A stretch of 12,167 nt of DNA from an uncultured delta proteobacterium (GTDB lineage: Bacteria > RBG-13-61-14 > DRUE01): positions 1 to 12,167 of the forward strand of contig CAIUDS010000719.1 of the NCBI GenBank assembly GCA_903897985.1, read 5' to 3'. A program made the translations under genes and the position numbers. This document shows, piece after piece, positions 1 through 6,586 of this stretch (positions are counted from its first letter, which is position 1; each line of letters begins with the position of its first letter). The notes under the pieces are model-generated. The model worked only from the letters and a program-made list of their open reading frames with translations. It was not told where the DNA came from and ran no database searches.

Positions 1-32
1 CCGTGAGGGTTCGACTCCCTCCCCGGGCACCA
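1..32 (+). tRNA. 3' end of a tRNA (T arm, acceptor strand and encoded CCA), truncated by the window edge
   Basis: The first 32 bases fold as the end of a tRNA. A 5-bp T stem (GAGGG at 5-9 with CCCTC at 17-21) encloses a 7-nt loop TTCGACT that carries the invariant TTC. The 3' acceptor strand CCCGGGC is at 22-28, the discriminator A at 29 and an encoded CCA at 30-32. The expected 5' acceptor strand, GCCCGGG, is typical of many bacterial leucine tRNAs, and the four bases before the T stem could be the end of a long variable arm. Leucine identity is therefore a guess, because the anticodon lies outside the window. Confidence 0.9.
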
Positions 33-40
33 ATTAAAAG

Positions 41-72
41 GTTTGAAAGTTTCAAAGTTTAAGAGTTCAAAG
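41..72. repeat. Octamer-period AT-rich repeat between tRNA and glycosidase gene
   Basis: Four 8-base units run without a gap from positions 41, 49, 57 and 65. The first two are GTTTGAAA and GTTTCAAA; the last two are degenerate versions. Units one and two also form a perfect dyad, TTTGAAA at 42-48 and TTTCAAA at 50-56, around a single central G. The last unit merges into AAAGGA (69-74), the likely ribosome binding site of the following gene. The tract differs sharply in base composition from the GC-rich coding DNA on either side. Its function is unknown. It may be a slippage-prone spacer or one copy of a dispersed intergenic repeat. Confidence 0.6.
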
Positions 73-83
73 GAAACCGGCCA

Positions 84-2684
84 ATGAGAAATAACTGGAT
101 TATCGGTTTGGCGCTGCTGGCCGCAGCTTTGCGCATGCCGGCAGCGGAAAAGAGCCTCGGCGAGATGGAGAAAGATTTCCGGGAGCTGCCGATCGAGGCT
201 CGCTCTCACACCGGCCCGCTCTTCTGGCTGCATGGCGACGAGAGCCGGGCGCGGATGGAGGAAGAACTGGAAAAAGTGCTCGAGGGCGGCAACGGAACCT
301 TCACCGCGGAGTCCCGCCCGCATTCCGACTGGCTGGGCGAGGGCTGGTACCGCGATCTGGCCATATGTCTCGAATTCGCGAAGAAGCATTTCATGACGAT
401 GTGGATCTTTGACGAGAAATGGTGGCCGAGCGGAGAGGTGGGTGGAAAGGTGCCCCGCGAATACGGCAGCAAAGTTTTAATCGGAACGGCTGCGGCAGTC
501 GAAGGGCCGAAACCGGTCGAACTGGAAGGTTACGGCAAAAACCTGGTCGCGGTGATCGCGGGACTTGACTCCGGAGACGGGATTGACGGATCGAGTCTGA
601 TGGACCTGACCGGGAAGGTTACGGCCGGTAAATTGATATGGGCCGCGCCCGAGGGCCGCTGGTCGCTCATGAAATTCACTTGGACCTACGGCCCCAAAAG
701 AGACGGCAAGTACCTGGTGGACGGCGCGAGCCGGGACGCGGTGGACTGGTATTTGAAGACGGTTTATCAGCCGCATTACGACCGGTTCCCGGACGATTTC
801 GGCAAGACCATTGTCGGATACTTTTATGATGAGCCGGAGACTCCCGGGGACTGGGGCACGGAGATTATCCCCATGCTCAAGTCGCGCGGGCTGGACTGGA
901 AGAAGGCGCTCGTGGCGTGGAAGTTCAAGCTGTCCGGCGAGGACCAGGTAGCGGCGAAATATCAATATCAGGACGCCAAGGCGGAAGCGTGGGGCAAAAC
1001 TTTTTACGGCGGGATCACGGAGTGGTGCCATGCGCATCGAGTCCTCTCGATCGGACATTTCCTCGAACACAGCCACGAATATCTCAACCAGAACCTCTGC
1101 GCCGGCAACATGTTCCAGCTTCAAAAATACTCGGACATGGGCGGGATTGACCTGGTCTTCAAGCAGCTCCCGCCTGGACAGCGGCCCCTGGGCATGTATC
1201 AGATGGCCAAGCTGGGCAGCTCCATCTCGCATGTCTATGGCAAGAAGGACGACCTGACTATGGTCGAAATTTTCGGCGCGCGCGGCCAGGACCTGACCTA
1301 CCCGGAGATGAAATGGAACACCGACCAGATGCAGGTGAGCGGAATAAATTTCCTCATCCCGCACTCGTTCAATCCCCGCGCCCCCTACGACACCGACTGC
1401 CCGCCCTATTTTTACAACGGCGGGTTCGAGCCGCGCTGGCCGCTCTACCGCGTGTTCGCGGACTACACCAGCCGCTTGAACCTGATGCTGACCGGAGGGA
1501 AACATACGGCCCCGGTCGCGCTCTTGTTCCTGGGCAACAGCGCGCACGCCGGCAAAGCCATCCCGCCCGAGGAGATGACCACGGCGCTCCAGGATGCGCT
1601 GTTTGACTGCGATTGGATGCCTTACGATGTCTTCGAGCAGGACACCAAATTGGAGGGACGGCAAATCAAGCTCTTCGGAGAAAGTTATAAAATCTTGATC
1701 GTGCCGCCCGTTGAGGTGATTCCATATGAAACCATGTTGAAGGCCGCGGCCTTCTTCGAGGCTGGCGGCGTGGTCATGGGCTATGGTTTTTTGCCGACCA
1801 AGTCCGCGAACCTCGGGAAGACGAGCAAGGATATCACCGACTTGACCCAGGCGATCTGGGGCTCAAACCCCAAGCCGGGACTCACGGCCAAGAAGGTCAT
1901 GCTCAAGGGCGGCCGGTCCTATCTGCTGCCGCAAAAGCCTTCGGCGAAGGAGCTTCAAGCGACGCTCGCTCAGGACGCGGGCGTGCATCCGACCCTGGAG
2001 GTGACCGCAGGCAGGACCGACAACTGGCTGCATGTGCTCCACCGCGTGAAAGACGGACATGACATTTTCTTCATCGCCAACCAGAACCTCTCCGGCGGGA
2101 CCCGTTCGTTCAAGTTCCGGATCACCGCCGCGGGCGAGCCGGAATGCTGGGACGCGATGAGGAACGAGATCACCGCGGTGGAATATAAACGGATCAGCGG
2201 CGACCAGGTGGAGGTGAGCCTCAGCCTCGAGCCTTATGAAAGCGTGCTGCTCGTGTTCGCGCCGGAGAAGCGCGAGCTGCCCATGAGGCTAAAAGCCGGG
2301 GCCAAGCCCAAGCTGGAAATCCCGGTGACGCTGGATTCAAGCATAAAGGAACTCCAGACTGGGCGGCCTGGGCCGCCGGCGGCGCAGTCTTGGTGGAAAC
2401 CCAATTTGAAATTGACGCTCAGCCCGGTCAAGGCCAACCCGTTCAACGGCAAATTTGAAATCCCGGCCGAACTTGATCTGGCCAAGGTCCGGGTCTATCT
2501 GCTCTGCGAAAATATCGCGCCCGAGGCCGCGGCGCGCGTGACCGTGAACGGCAATTACGCCGGCGGGTTCATTGAGAGACCGCTGCGCCTGGAGGTCACA
2601 GAATATTTGAAGCATGGCGCGAACACCGTCCGGATCGAGCCGTTCGCCCCGGCGGGCGTGAAGCTGGCGGTGTTTGAGCAATAA
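84..2684 (+). CDS. Secreted glycoside hydrolase, GH106-like (alpha-L-rhamnosidase-related)
   Basis: This 866-residue protein probably acts outside the cytoplasm on rhamnose-containing or similar plant or microbial polysaccharides; the substrate is inferred. Residues 1-21 look like a signal peptide: a basic N-terminus, a hydrophobic stretch at about 6-16, and an Ala-Ala site near 20. No lipobox Cys is seen. GH106-type landmarks follow in order: FDEKWWPSGEVGG at 109-121; DLTGKV at 174-179; APEGRWSLMKF at 188-198; GYFYDEPE at 245-252; and VEIFGARG at 394-401 followed by a GINFLIPHSF-like segment at 420-429. Glu250 and Glu395 are candidate catalytic acids, but I cannot assign them firmly. The last 70 or so residues resemble the jelly-roll sugar-binding domain of GH2/GH106 enzymes (VTVNGNYAGG, then EYLKHGANTVRIEP). 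The start is supported by AAAGGA at 69-74, nine bases upstream. The gene stands alone, with no transporter or sugar-catabolism gene beside it. GH106 is the best guess; a related unclassified (beta/alpha)8 family remains possible. Confidence 0.75.
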   Translation: MRNNWIIGLALLAAALRMPAAEKSLGEMEKDFRELPIEARSHTGPLFWLHGDESRARMEEELEKVLEGGNGTFTAESRPHSDWLGEGWYRDLAICLEFAKKHFMTMWIFDEKWWPSGEVGGKVPREYGSKVLIGTAAAVEGPKPVELEGYGKNLVAVIAGLDSGDGIDGSSLMDLTGKVTAGKLIWAAPEGRWSLMKFTWTYGPKRDGKYLVDGASRDAVDWYLKTVYQPHYDRFPDDFGKTIVGYFYDEPETPGDWGTEIIPMLKSRGLDWKKALVAWKFKLSGEDQVAAKYQYQDAKAEAWGKTFYGGITEWCHAHRVLSIGHFLEHSHEYLNQNLCAGNMFQLQKYSDMGGIDLVFKQLPPGQRPLGMYQMAKLGSSISHVYGKKDDLTMVEIFGARGQDLTYPEMKWNTDQMQVSGINFLIPHSFNPRAPYDTDCPPYFYNGGFEPRWPLYRVFADYTSRLNLMLTGGKHTAPVALLFLGNSAHAGKAIPPEEMTTALQDALFDCDWMPYDVFEQDTKLEGRQIKLFGESYKILIVPPVEVIPYETMLKAAAFFEAGGVVMGYGFLPTKSANLGKTSKDITDLTQAIWGSNPKPGLTAKKVMLKGGRSYLLPQKPSAKELQATLAQDAGVHPTLEVTAGRTDNWLHVLHRVKDGHDIFFIANQNLSGGTRSFKFRITAAGEPECWDAMRNEITAVEYKRISGDQVEVSLSLEPYESVLLVFAPEKRELPMRLKAGAKPKLEIPVTLDSSIKELQTGRPGPPAAQSWWKPNLKLTLSPVKANPFNGKFEIPAELDLAKVRVYLLCENIAPEAAARVTVNGNYAGGFIERPLRLEVTEYLKHGANTVRIEPFAPAGVKLAVFEQ

Positions 2685-2716
2685 CTTTTTGGGGTTTTGG
2701 CTTAAGGCATTGCCAA

Positions 2717-3082
2717 TCAGTCCATCAACAAATTCCCGGTCACCTCGTCAATCCATTTCAAATAGCTCGGGTTCCCGGCCAGGATGGGCAACGCGATGAT
2801 CTCGGGCACATCGTAGGAATGGAGCTGCTTGATCCGGTCCAGCAGCGGCCGGAACAGGTCCGACGGGGTCTTGATGATCATCAGGCATTCCGCGGCGTGT
2901 TCGATATTGCCTTTCCACAGGAACACCGAGGTCACCGGCTCGATCAGGTTCGCGCACGCGCACAGCTTCTCCGAAACCACCTGCTCCGCGATCATCAGCG
3001 CCTCGGCCTTGTCCTTGGTCGTCACCAATACCGCCAGATACCCGATGCCCTCTTCCTCATAACCGGAAATCAGCTCCGTCAT
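2717..3082 (-). CDS. cutA: CutA1 divalent-cation tolerance protein
   Basis: This encodes a 121-residue CutA1-family protein, a small trimeric, ferredoxin-like-fold protein linked to copper and other divalent-cation tolerance, whose molecular role is still debated. Diagnostic stretches are LVTTKDKAEA near the N-terminus; KLCACANLIEPVTSVFLWKG in the middle; then AECLMIIKT; and HSYDVPEIIALPI close to the C-terminus, ending with YLKWIDE. The open frame extends upstream to 3280, but I chose the ATG at 3082. It has a perfect AGGAGG six bases before it and gives the normal family length of about 105-120 residues, whereas the extension would add 66 residues unlike CutA1 and overlap the divergent gene. 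The first dozen residues (MTELISGYEEEG) are slightly longer than in E. coli CutA. It is convergent with the glycosidase gene, with 32 bases between the stops. Confidence 0.92.
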   Translation of the reverse strand: MTELISGYEEEGIGYLAVLVTTKDKAEALMIAEQVVSEKLCACANLIEPVTSVFLWKGNIEHAAECLMIIKTPSDLFRPLLDRIKQLHSYDVPEIIALPILAGNPSYLKWIDEVTGNLLMD

Positions 3083-3088
3083 CTCCGT

Positions 3089-3094
3089 CCTCCT
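3089..3094 (-). promoter_or_regulatory. Shine-Dalgarno site of cutA
   Basis: The minus strand reads AGGAGG, complementary to the 16S anti-SD core, with a 6-base gap to the ATG at 3082. This site decides the cutA start over the long upstream in-frame extension. Confidence 0.85.
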
Positions 3095-3138
3095 AAGCAG
3101 CCCTAAATTAGCAGGCTTTGGCCGCGCAAACAAACCAT

Positions 3139-3159
3139 ATTTTGCGCTCCCAGCAAAAT
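3139..3159. promoter_or_regulatory. Inverted repeat in the cutA / VOC divergent spacer (possible operator)
   Basis: The arms ATTTTGC (3139-3145) and GCAAAAT (3153-3159) are perfect 7-bp complements separated by seven bases. The dyad sits three bases upstream of a GATAAT box, where a repressor would overlap the -35 to -10 region of the VOC gene. It is not followed by a T run and so does not look like a terminator. No regulator gene is nearby. A regulatory role is inferred from position only. Confidence 0.35.
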
Positions 3160-3161
3160 TT

Positions 3162-3167
3162 GATAAT
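3162..3167 (+). promoter_or_regulatory. Candidate -10 box for the VOC-YkgJ gene pair
   Basis: GATAAT (5 of 6 matches to TATAAT) ends eight bases before the ATG at 3176, so transcription would start within a few bases of the start codon and give a leaderless or nearly leaderless mRNA. This fits the lack of any purine-rich Shine-Dalgarno site before this gene. The -35 region is poor (TTTTGC-like at 3140), so support is moderate. Confidence 0.4.
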
Positions 3168-3175
3168 CTCATAAT

Positions 3176-3553
3176 ATGAAGCTCTCGCATCTGGCCCTCA
3201 GGATTTCCGACCCGGCGCGCTCGGTCGAATTTTACCAGCGGCTCGGTTTCAACCAGAGCCGCGAACTCGCGCTCAAGCATCTAAAAACCACCTTGATTTT
3301 CATGGAAGGCGGAAACGGCCTGGAACTGGAACTGGTGCATAACCGGGAAAATTCTCATCCGCCGGAAATCAAAGACGGGTTCTTGCATCTCGGCCTCCGG
3401 GTGCAAGGGATGGAGGTATACCTGGAAAAACTTTCCGGCTTCGGCATCAAGCCGCTCCGGCCCGTTTTCACCACTCCGGACGGGATGAAAATTTGTTTCC
3501 TCACTGACCCGGACGGCTATCAGCTCGAGTTGACGGAGCCCCCGCAACCATGA
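3176..3553 (+). CDS. VOC-superfamily metalloprotein, glyoxalase I-like
   Basis: This 125-residue protein of the vicinal-oxygen-chelate superfamily most resembles lactoylglutathione lyase (GloA). It has the two beta-alpha-beta-beta-beta modules and all four metal-ligand positions: His5 (LSHLALRI), Glu52 (in LELELVHN), His71 (FLHLGLRV) and Glu118 (PDGYQLELTE). This matches the His/Glu/His/Glu set of E. coli GloA. The usual reaction would be isomerisation of the methylglyoxal-thiol hemithioacetal. Other VOC activities, such as epimerase, dioxygenase or resistance protein, share these ligands, so the substrate is not proven. It is slightly shorter than E. coli GloA (135). There is no clear Shine-Dalgarno site. 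Its TGA overlaps the ATG of the next gene (ATGA), so the two are co-translated. Confidence 0.82.
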   Translation: MKLSHLALRISDPARSVEFYQRLGFNQSRELALKHLKTTLIFMEGGNGLELELVHNRENSHPPEIKDGFLHLGLRVQGMEVYLEKLSGFGIKPLRPVFTTPDGMKICFLTDPDGYQLELTEPPQP

Positions 3554-4053
3554 GCATCAACCTGCTCGCGGATTTTTTCCGGATCCGGAAACAGCTCCCG
3601 ATTCCGGCCGAGATCGAAAGCAAGTTTTCCGAAGAAAGCATCTGCCGCAGATGCGGCCAATGCTGCTACGGTTCGGTCATGTTCCGGAACCGTCTGACCA
3701 TCATCCCGGACCTGCCCTGCAAGCACCTGCTCCGCTCAAGCGACAATTCCGCGCTCTGCGCCATCTATACCTCGCGGCAGCAGGTTTCAGGGTGGTGCAA
3801 CCACATGACCCCGCAGACCGTTCGCGCGGGCCTGTTCCCGGAGGACTGCCCCTATGTAAAGGACATCCCGGGCTACTCCGGCAAGGGGATGGTTTCCGAA
3901 AGCGACCGCGAGGAATTCTACCTCTGGATGAGCCGGAGCTTCCCGCACCTGACCCCGCCGGATTATATCAGCGTTCAGGATTGGGAGCGGTTCCTCGCCA
4001 TCCTCCAGGGTGTCGCCTCGGCTCACCGCAAGGACGCGGCGCGTTTGCGATAA
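3550..4053 (+). CDS. YkgJ-family cysteine-cluster protein
   Basis: This 167-residue protein belongs to the YkgJ / UPF0153 zinc- or iron-chelating family. The signature C-x2-C-x2-CC is present as Cys32, Cys35, Cys38 and Cys39 (ICRRCGQCCY). Further cysteines at 57, 70, 83 and 100 are in positions that family members usually use to complete the metal site (LPCKHL, ALCAIY, GWCNHM, EDCPYV). The family binds a metal cluster, but its biochemical role is not established. The start codon overlaps the stop of the VOC gene (ATGA), which indicates coupling. The last 31 bases run over the 3' end of the convergent MFS gene, so the two mRNAs would be antisense to one another there. The C-terminal part (about 115-167) is helical and has no recognised motif. 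Confidence 0.82.
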   Translation: MSINLLADFFRIRKQLPIPAEIESKFSEESICRRCGQCCYGSVMFRNRLTIIPDLPCKHLLRSSDNSALCAIYTSRQQVSGWCNHMTPQTVRAGLFPEDCPYVKDIPGYSGKGMVSESDREEFYLWMSRSFPHLTPPDYISVQDWERFLAILQGVASAHRKDAARLR

Positions 4054-5165
4054 ACGAACTGGATGGCCATCATGACCAGCACGAGCGCGCCGGACATGAG
4101 ATAAGGACTGCGCACGCCAATATACTGGGCGAAAATACCGCCGAGCAAAGGCCCGGCCAGGCCGCCCAGCCCGACATAAAATTCATGCCAGCCGCTCCTT
4201 GAGCCGGCCAGCTTCGGCGACAGGCTCACCGCGTAATACAGGCTCCCGGTGTAGGAGATCCCGCCACCCGCGCCGATTAGCAGGAACGCGACGGCGAACG
4301 CGGCCATGCTTTGCGAGAAATAAGTGAGGATCAGCCCGGCCAAGACCAGCACCATGGAAAAGGTCAGGGGCCAGAATTTATTATGCCAGCGCGCGGTCCG
4401 GTTGAGGATTACGAACAACGAGGCTTGCGCGAAAGTCAGGCAGAGCAAAAGGAACCCGAGGTTCTCGCTCGAAAAACCCAGGTCCCGCGCCAGCTTGGGG
4501 TAGATGTTCCGGATTTCGTTCATGGCGAAATAACTCATCGCGTTCGCCAGCCAGAACAGATAGAGCAGATACTCCGGTCCGCTCTCGCCGTTGGTTACGA
4601 CCTCTTCCGGTTTCGGCGGGACCCGAAACAAGCTCATGAAGATAATGCCGTTCAAAATGCAGATGCCCCCGGCGCTCCAGAAAACCAGCCCCGGCTCGCG
4701 CGCGTAAATCCAGCCCGCGATATAAATCCCGATCATGGCGCCGGAGGACCAGGACAGGTTATACCAGCCGGCGCCCCGGGCCAGGTCCTTGCCCGAGAAG
4801 TAGTGGCTCATGGTGGCCTCGAGCGCGGGCCAGACCAGGGCCAAGCCGATGATGTAGCAAACGAGGATCAGATAAATCCAATAAAGGCTGGGCACGAACG
4901 GGATCAGGCCGATCATGGCCCCGAACAAAATCGCGCCGATCCCGGCCTGGACATTCTTGGGGAACCGGTCCGTGATCCCGCCGGAGAACGGGACGAACAA
5001 AATGTAAACGAAGGACCCGATCGCCCCAATCGCGCCCAGCTCGACATTGTTCGCGCCCAGCTTGAGCGCAAACAGCGGGATGCCCAGCCCGAGCATGCCC
5101 ACGCCCAGGTTCATAAAAAAGGTGAACCCATAGAAAAACTTCAGGTTTTGAATTGTAATCTTCAT
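4023..5165 (-). CDS. Major facilitator superfamily transporter
   Basis: This is a 380-residue inner-membrane protein with roughly eleven to twelve hydrophobic segments. The usual cytoplasmic MFS loop between helices 2 and 3 appears as SGGITDRFPKN at 61-71, a variant of G-x3-D-R-x-G-R-R. A hydrophilic mid-loop at about 182-198 (RVPPKPEEVVTNGESG) separates the two six-helix halves. The glycine-rich GAGGGISYTG at 298-307 and the GGLAGPLLGG stretch at 334-343 fit late helices. The substrate cannot be read from the sequence; drug or sugar efflux permeases are the nearest general type. The open frame extends upstream to 5429 inside trmFO, but that extension is not membrane-like. I chose the ATG at 5165, five bases after the trmFO stop, with GGGGA ten bases before it. 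It is therefore probably the second gene of a trmFO operon. Its 3' end overlaps the YkgJ gene by 31 bases. Confidence 0.85.
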   Translation of the reverse strand: MKITIQNLKFFYGFTFFMNLGVGMLGLGIPLFALKLGANNVELGAIGAIGSFVYILFVPFSGGITDRFPKNVQAGIGAILFGAMIGLIPFVPSLYWIYLILVCYIIGLALVWPALEATMSHYFSGKDLARGAGWYNLSWSSGAMIGIYIAGWIYAREPGLVFWSAGGICILNGIIFMSLFRVPPKPEEVVTNGESGPEYLLYLFWLANAMSYFAMNEIRNIYPKLARDLGFSSENLGFLLLCLTFAQASLFVILNRTARWHNKFWPLTFSMVLVLAGLILTYFSQSMAAFAVAFLLIGAGGGISYTGSLYYAVSLSPKLAGSRSGWHEFYVGLGGLAGPLLGGIFAQYIGVRSPYLMSGALVLVMMAIQFVYRKRAASLR

Positions 5166-5170
5166 TACAT

Positions 5171-6475
5171 TTAAGTCCCCAACCGCCCCGCATAGTCGCG
5201 TAGCGCCGCAAGCGCCCGCTCCGCCATGAATTTCTTGCGGTCCGCTTTCCGCACCCCCGGGTCCGCGGGCGGGAAGATGCCCCAGTTCGCGTTCATCGGG
5301 ACAAACTCCCCTCTCCGTTCCGCGGAAACATAATGGAGCAGCGAGCCGATCGTGGTTTCGTTTGGAAGCAAAGGCGGTGGTTTTCCCTGCGCCCGGAACC
5401 AGGCGTAGATGCCTGCGGCAATGCCACAAGAAGCGCTCTCCAGGTATCCTTCCACCCCGGTGATCTGCCCGGCGAAAAAGACCCGGGGGTCCTTTTTCAG
5501 TGACAGATCTTCGGCAACCAGACCAGGCGAGTTCAGATAGGTGTTGCGGTGCATGCTCCCCAGTCTTGCGAACTCCGCGTTTTCCAATCCCGGGATCATT
5601 CGGAAAATCCGCTCCTGCTCGGGATACCTGAGCCGCGTCTGGAAACCGACCACGCCGTATAGCTCCGCGCTCAAGTTTTCCTGCCGAAGTTGGACCGCGG
5701 CGAATGGCTCCCTCCCGGTGCGCGGGTCAAGCAGCCCCTTGGGCTTCATCGGCCCGTAGCAGAGCGTTTCCTTGCCCCTCCGCGCCATTTCCTCGATCGG
5801 CAGACAGCCCTCAAAAAATTTCGGCTCCTCAAACTCCCGGAACGCGACCAGTTCCGCCTTGATCAGTTCATTATAAAACCGCTCGTATTCCTCTTGGCTC
5901 AGCGGGCAGTTGATATAGTCGTCCCCGCCCTTGTCATACCGGCTTTGCCGGAACGCGATCTGCATATTGACCGAGTCCGCGTAGATCACCGGCGCGATCG
6001 CGTCGTAGAAATAAAGCCGCGCCGACCCGCTCATCCGCTCGAGTTCCGCGGCAAAAGCGTCCGAGGTGAGCGGCCCGGTGGCGATGATCACGATCCCCTC
6101 TTTCGGAATCTCCGTCACCTCTTCCTTGATCAAGTCGAACCCGGGTTGCGCCATCAACCGGCCGGTGATGTATTCGGAAAACTTGTCCCGGTCAACCGCC
6201 AGGGCCCCGCCCGCGGGCACCGCAAATTTCTCCGCCGATTCCATCACCAGGGACCCGAGCAATTTCATCTCCTCCTTCAAGAGGCCCGAGGCGTTCTCGA
6301 TGGACTTGGCCTTGAGGGAATTGGAGCAGACCAACTCCGCCAGGTTCTCCGACCGGTGCGCGGGCGAAAACTTCTTCGGCTTCATCTCGAACAGCCGGAC
6401 CTTGCCGCCGCGTTTTAAGATTTGCCAAGCCGCCTCGACCCCGGCGAGACCGCCTCCTATAATAATTTCATTCAT
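5171..6475 (-). CDS. trmFO: TrmFO, methylenetetrahydrofolate-tRNA-(uracil-5-)-methyltransferase
   Basis: This 434-residue FAD/NAD(P)H enzyme forms 5-methyluridine (T54) in the T loop of tRNAs, taking the methyl carbon from 5,10-methylene-tetrahydrofolate rather than SAM. Visible features are the N-terminal FAD dinucleotide motif GGGLAGVEAAW (7-17); the signature ELVCSNSLKAKSIENASG (47-64) with Cys50; VDRDKFSEYIT (94-104); FEGCLPIEEMARRG (221-234) with Cys224; YGPMKPKGLLDPRTG (240-254); GFQTRLRYPEQ (278-288); and FAGQITGVEGYLESA (334-348). Cys50 and Cys224 match the two cysteines (53 and 226) important in the Bacillus enzyme. I start at ATG 6475 because MNEIIIGGG is the normal N-terminus; an in-frame GTG at 6493 lies inside the palindromic repeat. 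No strong Shine-Dalgarno site is present. It is divergent from folC, which makes folate cofactors, and followed by the MFS gene after 5 bp. Confidence 0.96.
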   Translation of the reverse strand: MNEIIIGGGLAGVEAAWQILKRGGKVRLFEMKPKKFSPAHRSENLAELVCSNSLKAKSIENASGLLKEEMKLLGSLVMESAEKFAVPAGGALAVDRDKFSEYITGRLMAQPGFDLIKEEVTEIPKEGIVIIATGPLTSDAFAAELERMSGSARLYFYDAIAPVIYADSVNMQIAFRQSRYDKGGDDYINCPLSQEEYERFYNELIKAELVAFREFEEPKFFEGCLPIEEMARRGKETLCYGPMKPKGLLDPRTGREPFAAVQLRQENLSAELYGVVGFQTRLRYPEQERIFRMIPGLENAEFARLGSMHRNTYLNSPGLVAEDLSLKKDPRVFFAGQITGVEGYLESASCGIAAGIYAWFRAQGKPPPLLPNETTIGSLLHYVSAERRGEFVPMNANWGIFPPADPGVRKADRKKFMAERALAALRDYAGRLGT

Positions 6476-6483
6476 CTTCGTGG

Positions 6484-6543
6484 GTAGCGGCACCCCTTGT
6501 GGGTGCCTTGCAATAATCGGTCAGGCACAAGACCTGACGCTAC
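6484..6543. repeat. Composite palindromic element: two hairpins enclosed by an outer stem
   Basis: The trmFO-folC spacer holds a 60-bp three-part dyad. The outer arms GTAGC (6484-6488) and GCTAC (6539-6543) are complementary. Directly inside them are hairpin A, GGCACCC/GGGTGCC (6489-6495 with 6501-6507, loop CTTGT), and hairpin B, GTCAGG/CCTGAC (6520-6525 with 6533-6538, loop CACAAGA). A 12-base linker joins the hairpins, giving a three-way-junction or cruciform layout. Loop A (CTTGT) is the exact complement of ACAAG within loop B. This layout suggests a REP/BIME-like or other small mobile palindrome. It could also act as a bidirectional regulatory or attenuating structure between the two divergent genes. 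There is no T run to make it a standard terminator. Confidence 0.75.
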
Positions 6544-6562
6544 AATTCGGCGCAGATAAAGA

Positions 6563-6568
6563 TATAAT
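6563..6568 (+). promoter_or_regulatory. Consensus -10 box for folC-mnmE
   Basis: A perfect TATAAT lies 18 bases before the folC ATG at 6587. Transcription would start at about 6575, leaving a leader of roughly a dozen bases with no Shine-Dalgarno sequence. The -35 region would fall at the edge of the palindromic element. The best match there is GCTACA (6539-6544, 3 of 6 to TTGACA, 18-bp spacer), so the outer arm of the repeat and the promoter overlap. Confidence 0.55.
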
Positions 6569-6586
6569 ATAAACGCGAAATTGCCA

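Noticed and set aside
477..1664. Long open frame (395 codons) antisense to the glycosidase gene, and similar long antisense frames over the VOC/YkgJ, MFS, trmFO, folC, mnmE and synthetase genes.
   Set aside because: High GC at third positions opens antisense frames; none shows a family motif or ribosome binding site, and the sense genes are clear.
2685..2716. TTGGC...GCCAA dyad (2697-2701 with 2712-2716) between the convergent stops of the glycosidase gene and cutA, considered as a bidirectional terminator.
   Set aside because: The stem is only 5 bp with a 10-base loop and has no T run on either side, so it is too weak to call.
3083..3280. N-terminal extension of cutA to 3280 giving a 187-residue protein.
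   Set aside because: It overlaps the divergent VOC coding region, is unlike CutA1, and the internal ATG has a perfect Shine-Dalgarno site.
5166..5429. N-terminal extension of the MFS gene into trmFO.
   Set aside because: The added 88 residues are a shadow of trmFO in another frame, and helix 1 of the transporter begins just after ATG 5165.
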